Part shown: positions 57,082-64,000 of the stretch, piece by piece
Numbering within the stretch: position 1 is the first letter of the stretch
How the letters are laid out: each line of letters starts with the position of its first letter
DNA from: Martelella radicis
GTDB taxonomy: Bacteria; Pseudomonadota; Alphaproteobacteria; Rhizobiales; Rhizobiaceae
Length of the DNA stretch: 64,000 bases
Direction of reading: 5' to 3'
NCBI RefSeq assembly: GCF_014196625.1
Contig: NZ_JACIDZ010000003.1
Coordinates: forward strand, 275,784-339,783
Translations under genes and position numbers: made by a program
Notes under the pieces: generated by a model
The model's database searches: none
Told to the model about the DNA's origin: nothing
The model's input: the letters and a program-made list of their open reading frames with translations, nothing else

Positions 57082-59766
57082 ATGGCGAACTGGGTTTACG
57101 GTTTCGGTTTCAACGAGGCGGAAGAACACGAGATTGACCGGGATCGACTGGGCGGCAAGGGCGCAAGCCTTGCCGAGATGGCGCGCATGGGGCTCCCCGT
57201 GCCGCCCGGCCTGACAGTCGTCTCCGATGTCTGTCTCTATTTTTACGAACATGGCAAGACCTTTCCGGACGGCCTGAAGGACGAGGTGGCCGAGGGCCTG
57301 AAGAAGGTCGAACAGGCAACCGGCAAGCTCTTCGGTCGCAGCAAGCATCCGCTGCTGTTGTCCGTGCGCTCGGGTTCGCGGGTTTCCATGCCCGGCATGA
57401 TGGATACGGTTCTCAATCTCGGGCTCAATGACGAGACGGTGCAGCTTCTGGCCGAAGACACGGGCGATGCGCGCTTTGCCTGGGACAGCTATCGTCGCTT
57501 CATCCAGATGTATTCCGATGTCGCGCTCGGGCTCGATCAGGAATTCTTCGAGGAACTGCTGGAGGAGCGGCTTTCGGAATTGGGTCACGCCTATGAAACC
57601 CAGCTGACGGCCGGCCAGCTTGAGGACATTGTCGCAAGCTACAAGGAACTGCTGGAAGAGGAACTTGGCGAGGCCTTTCCGCAGGATCCCTATGAGCAGC
57701 TCTGGGGCGCGATCTCGGCGGTTTTTTCCAGCTGGACCAGCGCCAGGGCAACGACCTATCGCGCGCTGCACAACATCCCGTTCGAATGGGGCACGGCGGT
57801 CAATATCCAGGCCATGGTGTTCGGCAATCTCGGCAATGATTCGGCAACGGGCGTCGCTTTCACCCGCAATCCCTCGACCGGCGAAAAGGCGCTTTACGGC
57901 GAGTTCCTGGTCAATGCTCAAGGCGAGGATGTCGTCGCCGGCATTCGCACGCCTCAAAGCGTGACGGAACCGGGACGGATTGCCTCCGGCGGCGAGAAAC
58001 CCTCTCTGGAAAAGCTGATGCCCGATGCTTTCAGGGAACTCGATACCGTTTCCGCCCGCCTCGAGCGGCACTATGGCGACATGCAGGACATGGAATTCAC
58101 CATCGAACGTGGCAGGCTCTACATGCTGCAGACGCGTTCCGGCAAGCGGGCCGCCGGTGCTGCGATGAAGATCGCCATGGACATGGCCGACGAGGGGCTG
58201 ATCACCCGGGAGGAGGCGATCATTCGCGTCGACCCGGCAACGCTCGACCAGATGCTGCATCCGACCATCAAGCCGGGCTACAAGGGCACCCAGATCGGTT
58301 CCGGCCTGCCGGCCTCGCCCGGCGCCGTCACCGGCGAGATCGTTTTTACCGCAGAGGAGGCGATCTCCGCCCATGCGGAGGGGCGCAAGGTCATTCTCGT
58401 GCGCACCGAGACGAGCCCGGAGGATATCCACGGCATGACGGCGGCGATCGGCGTTCTGACGACGCGCGGCGGCATGACCAGCCATGCGGCGGTGGTGGCG
58501 CGCGGCATGGGCGTGCCCTGCGTGACGGGCGCGGGCAATATGCGTGTCGACCGCTTCGCCAACATCCTCCACGGCCTGAACGGGACGATGCTGCATCCGG
58601 GCGACACGGTGACGATCGACGGCGCCACGGGTCGGGTGATGAAGGGCGCCGCGCCGACGCAGAAACCGGCCCTGTCCGGCGATTTCCAGCGGTTGATGGA
58701 ATGGGCCGATGATGTGCGGCGCATGAAGGTGAGGACCAATGCCGATACGCCAGGCGATGCCCGTGCCGCGCGCGAATTCGGCGCGGAGGGCATCGGGCTT
58801 TGCCGCACGGAGCACATGTTCTTCGAGGGCGGCCGCATCCGCATGATGCGGCGGATGATCCTGGCTGAGACGGAAGAGGGCAGGCGGCAGGCGCTCGACC
58901 AGCTTCTGCCCATGCAGCGGGCCGATTTCGAGGAGCTTTTCGCCATCATGCACGGCCTGCCGGTGACGATCCGCCTGCTCGACCCGCCATTGCACGAGTT
59001 CCTGCCCAAGACGGCCGGCGAGGTGGAGGATGTCGCCGAGGCGCTGGGCATGGAAACCGATGCGCTCCGCCACCGGCTCGATGCGCTTTATGAGTTCAAC
59101 CCCATGCTCGGCCATCGCGGCTGCCGGTTGGCGATTTCCTATCCGGAGATTGCCGAGATGCAGGCCCGCGCGATCTTCGAGGCCGCGATTGCCGCCGCTC
59201 GCGCGACCGGGGAGCCTGTGGTGCCGGAGATCATGGTGCCGCTTGTTTCCCTGCGCGCCGAGCTCGAATATGTGAAGGGGCGGATCGATGCGGTTGCCCA
59301 TGCCGTCATGGAAGAAAGCGGCATGGAGATCTCCTATCTGGTCGGCACCATGGTGGAGTTGCCGCGCGCAGCCTTGAGAGCGCACGAGATCGCGGAGACG
59401 GCCGCCTTCTTCTCGCTCGGCACCAATGACCTGACGCAGACGACCTTCGGCCTTTCGCGCGACGATGCGCCGGGCTTTCTCGGCACCTACCAGAAGAAGG
59501 GCATCATCGAGCGCGATCCGTTCATTTCGCTCGATTTCGACGGCGTGGGCGAATTGATGCGGCTTGCCACCGAGCGCGGCCGGCAGACCAAGCCAAACCT
59601 TCAGGTCGGCATTTGCGGCGAGCATGGGGGCGACCCGGTGTCGATCCGCTTCTGCGAGGGGCTGGCGCTCGACTATGTATCCTGTTCGCCCTTCCGCGTG
59701 CCGACGGCGCGGCTTGCCGCCGCCCAGGCAACCATCCGGCAGGCGGAGGAAACGGGCAAGGCTTAA
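57082..59766 (+). CDS. ppdK: Pyruvate, phosphate dikinase
   Basis: Interconverts pyruvate, ATP and phosphate with PEP, AMP and pyrophosphate. The 894 residues start with MANWVYGFGFNEAEEHE at 57082 and have three domains: an ATP-grasp N-terminal domain with KGASLAEMARMGLPVPPG, the swivelling phosphohistidine domain with His468 in GGMTSHAAVVARGMGVPCVTGAG, and the PEP/pyruvate TIM barrel with GLCRTEHMFF and Cys845 in GICGEHGGDP. Length is normal. Together with pyk it allows PEP-pyruvate cycling. A palindrome follows its stop. Confidence 0.97.
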   Translation: MANWVYGFGFNEAEEHEIDRDRLGGKGASLAEMARMGLPVPPGLTVVSDVCLYFYEHGKTFPDGLKDEVAEGLKKVEQATGKLFGRSKHPLLLSVRSGSRVSMPGMMDTVLNLGLNDETVQLLAEDTGDARFAWDSYRRFIQMYSDVALGLDQEFFEELLEERLSELGHAYETQLTAGQLEDIVASYKELLEEELGEAFPQDPYEQLWGAISAVFSSWTSARATTYRALHNIPFEWGTAVNIQAMVFGNLGNDSATGVAFTRNPSTGEKALYGEFLVNAQGEDVVAGIRTPQSVTEPGRIASGGEKPSLEKLMPDAFRELDTVSARLERHYGDMQDMEFTIERGRLYMLQTRSGKRAAGAAMKIAMDMADEGLITREEAIIRVDPATLDQMLHPTIKPGYKGTQIGSGLPASPGAVTGEIVFTAEEAISAHAEGRKVILVRTETSPEDIHGMTAAIGVLTTRGGMTSHAAVVARGMGVPCVTGAGNMRVDRFANILHGLNGTMLHPGDTVTIDGATGRVMKGAAPTQKPALSGDFQRLMEWADDVRRMKVRTNADTPGDARAAREFGAEGIGLCRTEHMFFEGGRIRMMRRMILAETEEGRRQALDQLLPMQRADFEELFAIMHGLPVTIRLLDPPLHEFLPKTAGEVEDVAEALGMETDALRHRLDALYEFNPMLGHRGCRLAISYPEIAEMQARAIFEAAIAAARATGEPVVPEIMVPLVSLRAELEYVKGRIDAVAHAVMEESGMEISYLVGTMVELPRAALRAHEIAETAAFFSLGTNDLTQTTFGLSRDDAPGFLGTYQKKGIIERDPFISLDFDGVGELMRLATERGRQTKPNLQVGICGEHGGDPVSIRFCEGLALDYVSCSPFRVPTARLAAAQATIRQAEETGKA

Positions 59767-59812
59767 CGCATCGGCCCGAAAATCGGATTCGATTTTCGGA
59801 AAGCACGATGCG
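59767..59812. repeat. 46-bp palindromic repeat between ppdK and MBL gene
   Basis: Inner arms CCGAAAATCG and CGATTTTCGG (59776-59799) are separated by GATT, and outer arms CGCATCG and CGATGCG (59767-59812) extend the palindrome with a short bulge. It resembles a dispersed palindrome I associate with rhizobial genomes. It fills the space between the convergent ppdK and MBL gene stops and may also act as a terminator. Confidence 0.75.
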
Positions 59813-60724
59813 CTAGGAAGCAAGCCGGTAGCGGCCGGCAAGCAGCGGCGGTCCTTCCGTCGAAACGCTGCCGCGCTCGACCAGCGCCTCGAGATGCGCG
59901 AGCACGGAGAGTGCGGCTGCACCATGCAGGGCGGGATTTGTGGTGCGGTAGATCACCCTCACCATTTCGGCAATCGTCTCGTCGCCGGCCGCAAGACGCT
60001 CCAGGATCGCCCTTTCGCGCATCAGCCGGTGCGAGCGGATGCCGCGGATAAAGCCGTGTGCCGCGTTGACCGGGCCGCCATGCCCCGGCAGATAGATACT
60101 CTCCGGCCTGGCAAGCAGCTTTTCGAGCGAGGCCATATAGTCGCCCATCGCGCCGTCCGGCGGCGCGACGATGGTGGTCGACCAGCCCATCACATGGTCT
60201 CCGGAAAAAAGGTACGGCGTGCCTTCCAGCGCGAAGGAGAGATGATTGGCGGTATGGCCCGGCGTGTGGACGGCCTGAAGCACGAAGCCGTCGGCTTCAA
60301 AGCGTTCGCCATCGGCAACGGTAATATCCGGCACCAACGCCGTGTCGGAGCTTTCCGAAAAAGCGTTCTCCTCGCCTTCGTGAAGCGGTCGTGCGGCGCG
60401 GTGGGGTGAGAAAGCGAGGATGGGCGCACCGGTTGCTGCCCTCAGCCGATGGGCCATCGGCGTATGGTCGAGATGTGTGTGGGTGAGTGCGATGCGGTCG
60501 ATCTTGCGTCCCGCAATTGCCTTTATCCAGATATCGAAATGGCCTTCGATATCGGGACCGGGGTCGATGATGGTCAGCGAGGTTTGGCCGATCAGATAGC
60601 CGTTCGTGCCATGGAAGGTGAAGGGCGAGGGGTTTTTCGCCGTCAGCCGGAAAACGCCGTCCGCAATTCGGACCGTGCGGCCATAGGCGGGATCTGTCCC
60701 ATCTTCAAATTCGGGCTCGCGCAT
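59813..60724 (-). CDS. MBL-fold metallohydrolase (LACTB2-like)
   Basis: A 303-residue metallo-beta-lactamase-fold enzyme. Metal motif THTHLDHTPMAHRL is near residue 90, VHTPGHTANHLSFALEG around 169-185, and LFSGDHVMGWSTTIV around 190-204. The C-terminal winged-helix-like part matches LACTB2-type proteins. The ATG at 60724-60722 follows GAGAGGTG; a Met nine codons earlier was not chosen. The substrate is unknown. The 304-bp region 60725-61028 upstream holds its promoter and the tRNA promoter and no gene that I can see. Confidence 0.9.
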   Translation of the reverse strand: MREPEFEDGTDPAYGRTVRIADGVFRLTAKNPSPFTFHGTNGYLIGQTSLTIIDPGPDIEGHFDIWIKAIAGRKIDRIALTHTHLDHTPMAHRLRAATGAPILAFSPHRAARPLHEGEENAFSESSDTALVPDITVADGERFEADGFVLQAVHTPGHTANHLSFALEGTPYLFSGDHVMGWSTTIVAPPDGAMGDYMASLEKLLARPESIYLPGHGGPVNAAHGFIRGIRSHRLMRERAILERLAAGDETIAEMVRVIYRTTNPALHGAAALSVLAHLEALVERGSVSTEGPPLLAGRYRLAS

Positions 60725-61028
60725 GTTCACCTCTCTTGAGCGGGACCGCATTTTTTCGAAACGCGGAAAAGCCTGCCAATTTGCCTTTTGGCATTTCCTC
60801 GTGGCTGGAGAATGCCTCCTGGCCGCGAAATCCGCGGGCAGCGAAGACGGCGCCTTCAGCCGTTCCTATCTGACATCGATCAGGAAAATTGCAAGGTCGC
60901 GGCCAGCCGAACCCGCCTGAGCGGCTCGAAAAGAATATCGAAGGCCAGTCCGATTTAGGCGTTGTCGCCCGGTCGGAGCTTTGCTAAGAGGCTTGTCGTT
61001 CCGCCGGTCTTCGACAGTGCGGACATGC

Positions 61029-61103
61029 TGGGGTGTAGCCAAGCGGTAAGGCACCGGTTTTTGGTATCGGCATGCGCTGGTTCGAATCCAGCCACCCCAG
61101 CCA
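61029..61103 (+). tRNA. tRNA-Gln(UUG)
   Basis: A 75-base cloverleaf with encoded CCA. The acceptor arm TGGGGTG pairs with CACCCCA. The anticodon stem CCGGT/ATCGG encloses the loop TTTTGGT with anticodon TTG, reading glutamine CAA. The T arm CTGGTTCGAATCCAG is perfect. Immediately after it base composition and gene content change, so it may be the attachment site for the accessory region. Confidence 0.97.
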
Positions 61104-61562
61104 ACTTGATCTTCTGCCAATGAAGCATAAGAATGCACGAAATCGCCATTTCTCGTGCACCCCCGAGTCAAGCGATTTCTCGGAAAATTCAAATTTTATT
61201 TGAAAGTCAAATTAAATCAGATACTTGTGGCTTTGTCGGATCAGATCACGATGAAGATGGGGATTCTGTCATGTTTGAACTTGAATCAAAGTTCGGCTCC
61301 TGCCCCCGGCTTGCGTGAAGAGGCGGAAGCCTAAAGCGTGCGGGGCAAAGCATCCTGAACGCACCCCCAACCGCATATATGCGCCCGGAATTTTCCAGGC
61401 GCGGCATCTGGGAACGACAGCTTAGCGCGCCCATTTCGGTCGGTCAGTGGCTCTTGGCCCGATCCTTAAAGCTTCCGTTCGTTGCGCAGCGTGCGGAGGT
61501 TCATGCAGGGCAAGAAGCGATCGTTGGCTGCGGTCAGAGTGAATGGCGGGAGTGGGCAGATA
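61104..61562. other. Gene-free junction between tRNA-Gln and accessory genes
   Basis: A 459-bp stretch without a convincing gene. It holds an imperfect hairpin of TGCACGA and TCGTGCA arms at 61134-61159, an A+T-rich segment at about 61175-61220, and a short open frame at 61379-61585 with no recognisable similarity and no ribosome site. No integrase remnant could be recognised. Confidence 0.5.
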
Positions 61563-62549
61563 TTAATGAGGAAATTTGGGTGTAATTCCTTCTGCTAGAG
61601 CATAATTGGCGCCAGAGAGATCAGACCAATTTTGCGTTTCTAGCAGGGTCTTCACTAGCTTTGCGGTGTATTGAAATCCTTGCTGCTGCACAATGGAAGA
61701 ATGATCTTGCTCAAGATGGTCTTCGTGGAAAACATGCATTCTCGCCGGACATCCATTTGAGGCGTTCGGAGCAAGCTGAAGCTCTGAAATTGAGTCAGCA
61801 TCCTCGCGGGTTACATCACAAGAGTCCTCAGTCACAATACCATCGTGAGGCTTGTTCATATTGTCCATCGCTTTTCCGACCAGATTCGCCAGCCTGAACG
61901 TCTGCTGTAAGATAGTAAGAACTGCTGATGGACCAAGTTGACCGGGATCTCTGTTTCGATGATAAAACAGTGCAGGCACGCTGGCGTAACGGATATTTTC
62001 AACCGGATTGTCGGCCATGCTGTTCTGCTGAAGTTGACTTCTGATGTATTTCCGACGGTTGTACATGATCTCTGAGGCAATCGTCAGGTCCCGAATGCCT
62101 GCAGATCTTGGTGACAGCGGTGATATCACGTGGAATGTTTTGAGAATTGCGTATCCTTGCGCTCCTACGTGCGCGAAGCCCAAAGCTCCTTTGTTGGGAG
62201 TGGCTATGGTAATCACGGTCCTAAGCTTTGCATTGAAGCGGTCGGAGGCCGCAAGCCGCGCTATCAAGCCACCCATGCTGTAACCAACGAGGTTGATTTC
62301 ATCAAAAGCACTGGGGTCAAAGTTGGCCGAGCCCTGATTCAAGACGTTTGCCAAGTCCAGCCCATTATTGTGCAAGTGCTGAGTGTGATCATACCCAAAC
62401 ACAAAGACGTTCGTATCTGGAGAAAGGCGAGCGATCTCTAGCGCAAAAGGGTCGCGAATGTCATCGCGTGTTTGTCGAATGCCATGCAAAACGACTACAG
62501 CTTGACGTGAGTGAGGGTGCCTTTGAACCTCTTCCATTCCATAGGCCAT
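61563..62549 (-). CDS. Serine alpha/beta hydrolase, lipase/esterase-like
   Basis: A 328-residue hydrolase. The oxyanion region VVVLHGIRQT is near 18-27. The nucleophile elbow NLVGYSMGGLIARLAA places Ser91, and a plausible triad is completed by Asp236 in KPHDGIVTEDS and His283 in EQDHSSIVQQ, a lipase-like arrangement. There is no signal peptide, so it is cytoplasmic. It starts two bases after the stop of the nucleotidyltransferase-like gene and has little ribosome site of its own, so it depends on that gene. G+C is visibly lower than the core. Substrate unknown; a phospholipid is only one possibility. Confidence 0.78.
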   Translation of the reverse strand: MAYGMEEVQRHPHSRQAVVVLHGIRQTRDDIRDPFALEIARLSPDTNVFVFGYDHTQHLHNNGLDLANVLNQGSANFDPSAFDEINLVGYSMGGLIARLAASDRFNAKLRTVITIATPNKGALGFAHVGAQGYAILKTFHVISPLSPRSAGIRDLTIASEIMYNRRKYIRSQLQQNSMADNPVENIRYASVPALFYHRNRDPGQLGPSAVLTILQQTFRLANLVGKAMDNMNKPHDGIVTEDSCDVTREDADSISELQLAPNASNGCPARMHVFHEDHLEQDHSSIVQQQGFQYTAKLVKTLLETQNWSDLSGANYALAEGITPKFPH

Positions 62550-62551
62550 TG

Positions 62552-63877
62552 CTACACTGCCGCTTTCAAGGATTGGAGAATTACGATATCGATGAAGAGT
62601 TCTCCGGAGCTCTTAAATCTTTGGAGAAGATGGTCCGTATCGAACCGGATCCATCTGCGCCCGTTTGTAAAACTCCCTCCCACCGCCGCAGTTTGCCCGA
62701 CCGTTTCTGATAGTTCCTGATCATACGGAAAAATCGCTGCAGTGAGGCTTCTTGGATCTAGGTCATCTTGAAATTGCGGCCCTGGGTCCCAAGAGATTTG
62801 AATAAACTCATCGAGGCTCCAACTGGCATACGCAGGGTCCAATTCCAGGCCCGTGTTTTCGTTGGTCGACTTAACCGTATCGATTCTTAGTCGCTCAACA
62901 GCGCCAACCACTCGAAATGCTGGGTCAAACTTCGACTCTCGGAACACAGGAAACTTTTTGAGGATTCTGTTAGCCACAATCTGTGCGTCTTGCCCAACCC
63001 TGACTGCTGGCGATAGCTCCGGCACCCGAAACTTCCAGTAATCTATAGGCTTAGATGAGAGGCACGTAGAGTGACGTGATCCGACATCATTCTGAATCAA
63101 AAATGGGTGATCCGGGTCGACCGCACGAACTTGACTTAGAATTAAGTCAACGAACTCCTCAGTTTCAGGAGCACCTTTAGCTAGCAGACTTGATAGCATT
63201 GACCAAAAGCGCAGCTTCAGGATTGGGTGCTGCGCGGCCAAGCGAATATCTGCTCGGGTTCGTTCTTCCTTGAGCCAACTCAATGCTTCTGACTTATTTC
63301 GCAACTCGGAGGTCCCAAGTATCTCCTTCATGTCCACGAGCACGTTTAGGGCAAGTAGTAGGCCAAAAAACTCAACATCTTTAATGCTCTTTGCAAGTGC
63401 GCCCTTCCGAAATTCGGGATTGCGCTCAAACGTGACCTTTCTGTCCGAAATATCACGATACGCCTCGTCCGAAATTGTAGTTCTTTGGCTAGTTGAAAGA
63501 TACAACATTCGAAGTGGGACTTGAGTTGAAGTCGCGCGGTTTTGTTGCGTTGTCAAACCCTCTTCTTTTGATTGCAGAGCCCAGCGACACCAAGGCGCAA
63601 ATGGCACAGACTCGAGAATGTTTTTCTTAATCTCGAAGGATCTATCCTTGTCAGCAAGATGCCAAATATCTACATCGCTGTTAAACGGAGTGATATCAAA
63701 CAGATCATAAGAAAAACCTGACAGTTGGCGCTCAGTTCGACATGTTTCCAACATCCAAATCCGGGCTACGGCTCCTCCGAACACCCTCAGTTCTGTTGAG
63801 TGCTTTTGTGCTACGTTCGGTAAGTTCTTGAGAACAGAAAGTGAGCGGAGATCAAGGATTCTGGGTGGTAATGCCAT
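62552..63877 (-). CDS. Nucleotidyltransferase-like protein of unknown function
   Basis: A 441-residue protein not matched to any named family by me. Residues 33-39 (FGGAVAR) and 65-72 (FNSDVDIW) recall the GG...DxD catalytic core of polymerase-beta-type nucleotidyltransferases such as CCA-adding and poly(A) enzymes, with D68 and D70 as metal ligands. A third carboxylate was not located. The middle (about 130-260) is helical and the C-terminal part (about 270-441) is unassigned. The ATG at 63877-63875 has a TGAGGAA site five bases upstream. It is the first gene of the pair, and an insertion-sequence end lies 28 bp before it. Confidence 0.6.
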   Translation of the reverse strand: MALPPRILDLRSLSVLKNLPNVAQKHSTELRVFGGAVARIWMLETCRTERQLSGFSYDLFDITPFNSDVDIWHLADKDRSFEIKKNILESVPFAPWCRWALQSKEEGLTTQQNRATSTQVPLRMLYLSTSQRTTISDEAYRDISDRKVTFERNPEFRKGALAKSIKDVEFFGLLLALNVLVDMKEILGTSELRNKSEALSWLKEERTRADIRLAAQHPILKLRFWSMLSSLLAKGAPETEEFVDLILSQVRAVDPDHPFLIQNDVGSRHSTCLSSKPIDYWKFRVPELSPAVRVGQDAQIVANRILKKFPVFRESKFDPAFRVVGAVERLRIDTVKSTNENTGLELDPAYASWSLDEFIQISWDPGPQFQDDLDPRSLTAAIFPYDQELSETVGQTAAVGGSFTNGRRWIRFDTDHLLQRFKSSGELFIDIVILQSLKAAV

Positions 63878-63905
63878 GCCATTTCCTCAAAAAGTGACGC
63901 CTCGG

Positions 63906-64000
63906 TGTTGATTGCCACTGAGAACTGACCCGGTGTGGCCTGATATTTCCATTGAGAATTGACCCATGTTCCAACCTTCCCTCGCATGTTTTGAGCGGGG
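63906..64000. mobile_element. Terminal repeats of an IS21-type insertion sequence (partial)
   Basis: The sequence TGTTGAT at 63906 starts a terminus with two imperfect direct repeats, CCACTGAGAACTGACCC (63915-63931) and CCATTGAGAATTGACCC (63949-63965), 34 bp apart. Multiple terminal repeats of this kind with TG/CA ends are typical of IS21-family elements. No transposase codon run is visible in the 95 bases present; istA/istB would lie beyond the window. Confidence 0.6.

Noticed and set aside
57004..59925. A 973-codon open frame on the minus strand across ppdK
   Set aside because: It is the antisense of a fully recognised ppdK in a high-G+C gene; no motif and no ribosome site support it.
60866..61192. 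Open frame on the minus strand across the tRNA gene
   Set aside because: It reads through the complete tRNA-Gln and has no other support.
61379..61585. Short open frame of 68 codons after the tRNA
   Set aside because: No ribosome site, no recognisable similarity and mixed composition; could be a remnant but cannot be supported as a gene.
61563..63877. Assignment of the accessory pair as CBASS
   Set aside because: The nucleotidyltransferase motif is GG type rather than the GS type of CD-NTases, and no Cap2/Cap3 genes are present in the window.

Overview
The window is a high-G+C (about 63% in a core line counted by hand) alphaproteobacterial chromosome segment, most likely Hyphomicrobiales close to Rhizobiaceae. 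The reasons are gene content and order: CcrM-type GANTC methylase, GapR, HdaA, a 6S RNA between zapA and a 5-formyl-THF cyclo-ligase, the order purN-purM / AI-2E permease-hdaA-ppk-ppx, and a MarR/OmpR pair resembling PetP/PetR. I cannot name the genus. About 61 kb is ordinary core chromosome with nearly every gene intact; the last 3 kb is an accessory region.

Layout. 1-5.4 kb (minus strand): the prs 5' end, a lipoprotein, an M24-fold protein without metal ligands, pgeF, a MidA-type methyltransferase and lgt. 5.5-7.9 kb (plus): UbiK-like, YbjN-like, proC, csaA-like. 7.9-10.6 kb (minus): MarR regulator, response regulator and histidine kinase. 10.7-19.2 kb: MBL hydrolase, purMN (minus), then AI-2E permease, hdaA, ppk and ppx. 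19.2-31.8 kb: a NaChBac-like sodium channel, a secreted MBL-like protein, yebC, rpmE, an ABC exporter, an EamA transporter, an ExbB/OmpA-like envelope pair, an inositol-monophosphatase-type enzyme, a diguanylate cyclase, a Sel1 protein and a ThiE-like protein. 31.9-41.2 kb: TSUP permease, gapR, DUF1244, N-formylglutamate amidohydrolase, DUF1036 protein, pyk, a flavin-dependent oxidoreductase, gap and tkt. 41.7-49.8 kb: DUF4164, zapA, 6S RNA, folate enzyme, YmdB-like phosphoesterase, AraC regulator divergent from an SDR, DUF6790, MgtC, a Sel1 lipoprotein and ccrM. 50-60.7 kb: HAD, mutY, DciA-like, DsbA-like, smc, ppdK and an MBL hydrolase.

The central carbon enzymes (pyk, gap, tkt, ppdK) and chromosome-cycle genes (hdaA, gapR, zapA, ccrM, dciA-like, smc) are interleaved with envelope and signalling genes. 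Intergenic spaces carry several families of palindromic repeats: two REPIN-like elements in opposite orientation, a second inverted doublet upstream of smc, and a single long palindrome after ppdK.

Accessory end. A tRNA-Gln(UUG) gene at 61029-61103 marks a sharp change to lower G+C and unfamiliar coding. Beyond it lies a tightly coupled two-gene unit: a nucleotidyltransferase-like protein with GGAxxR and SDVD motifs, and a serine alpha/beta hydrolase with a complete apparent triad. The unit is capped 28 bp upstream by what looks like the terminal repeats of an IS21-type insertion sequence running off the window. This pair is the best candidate for an undescribed system; any defence or signalling role is inference.
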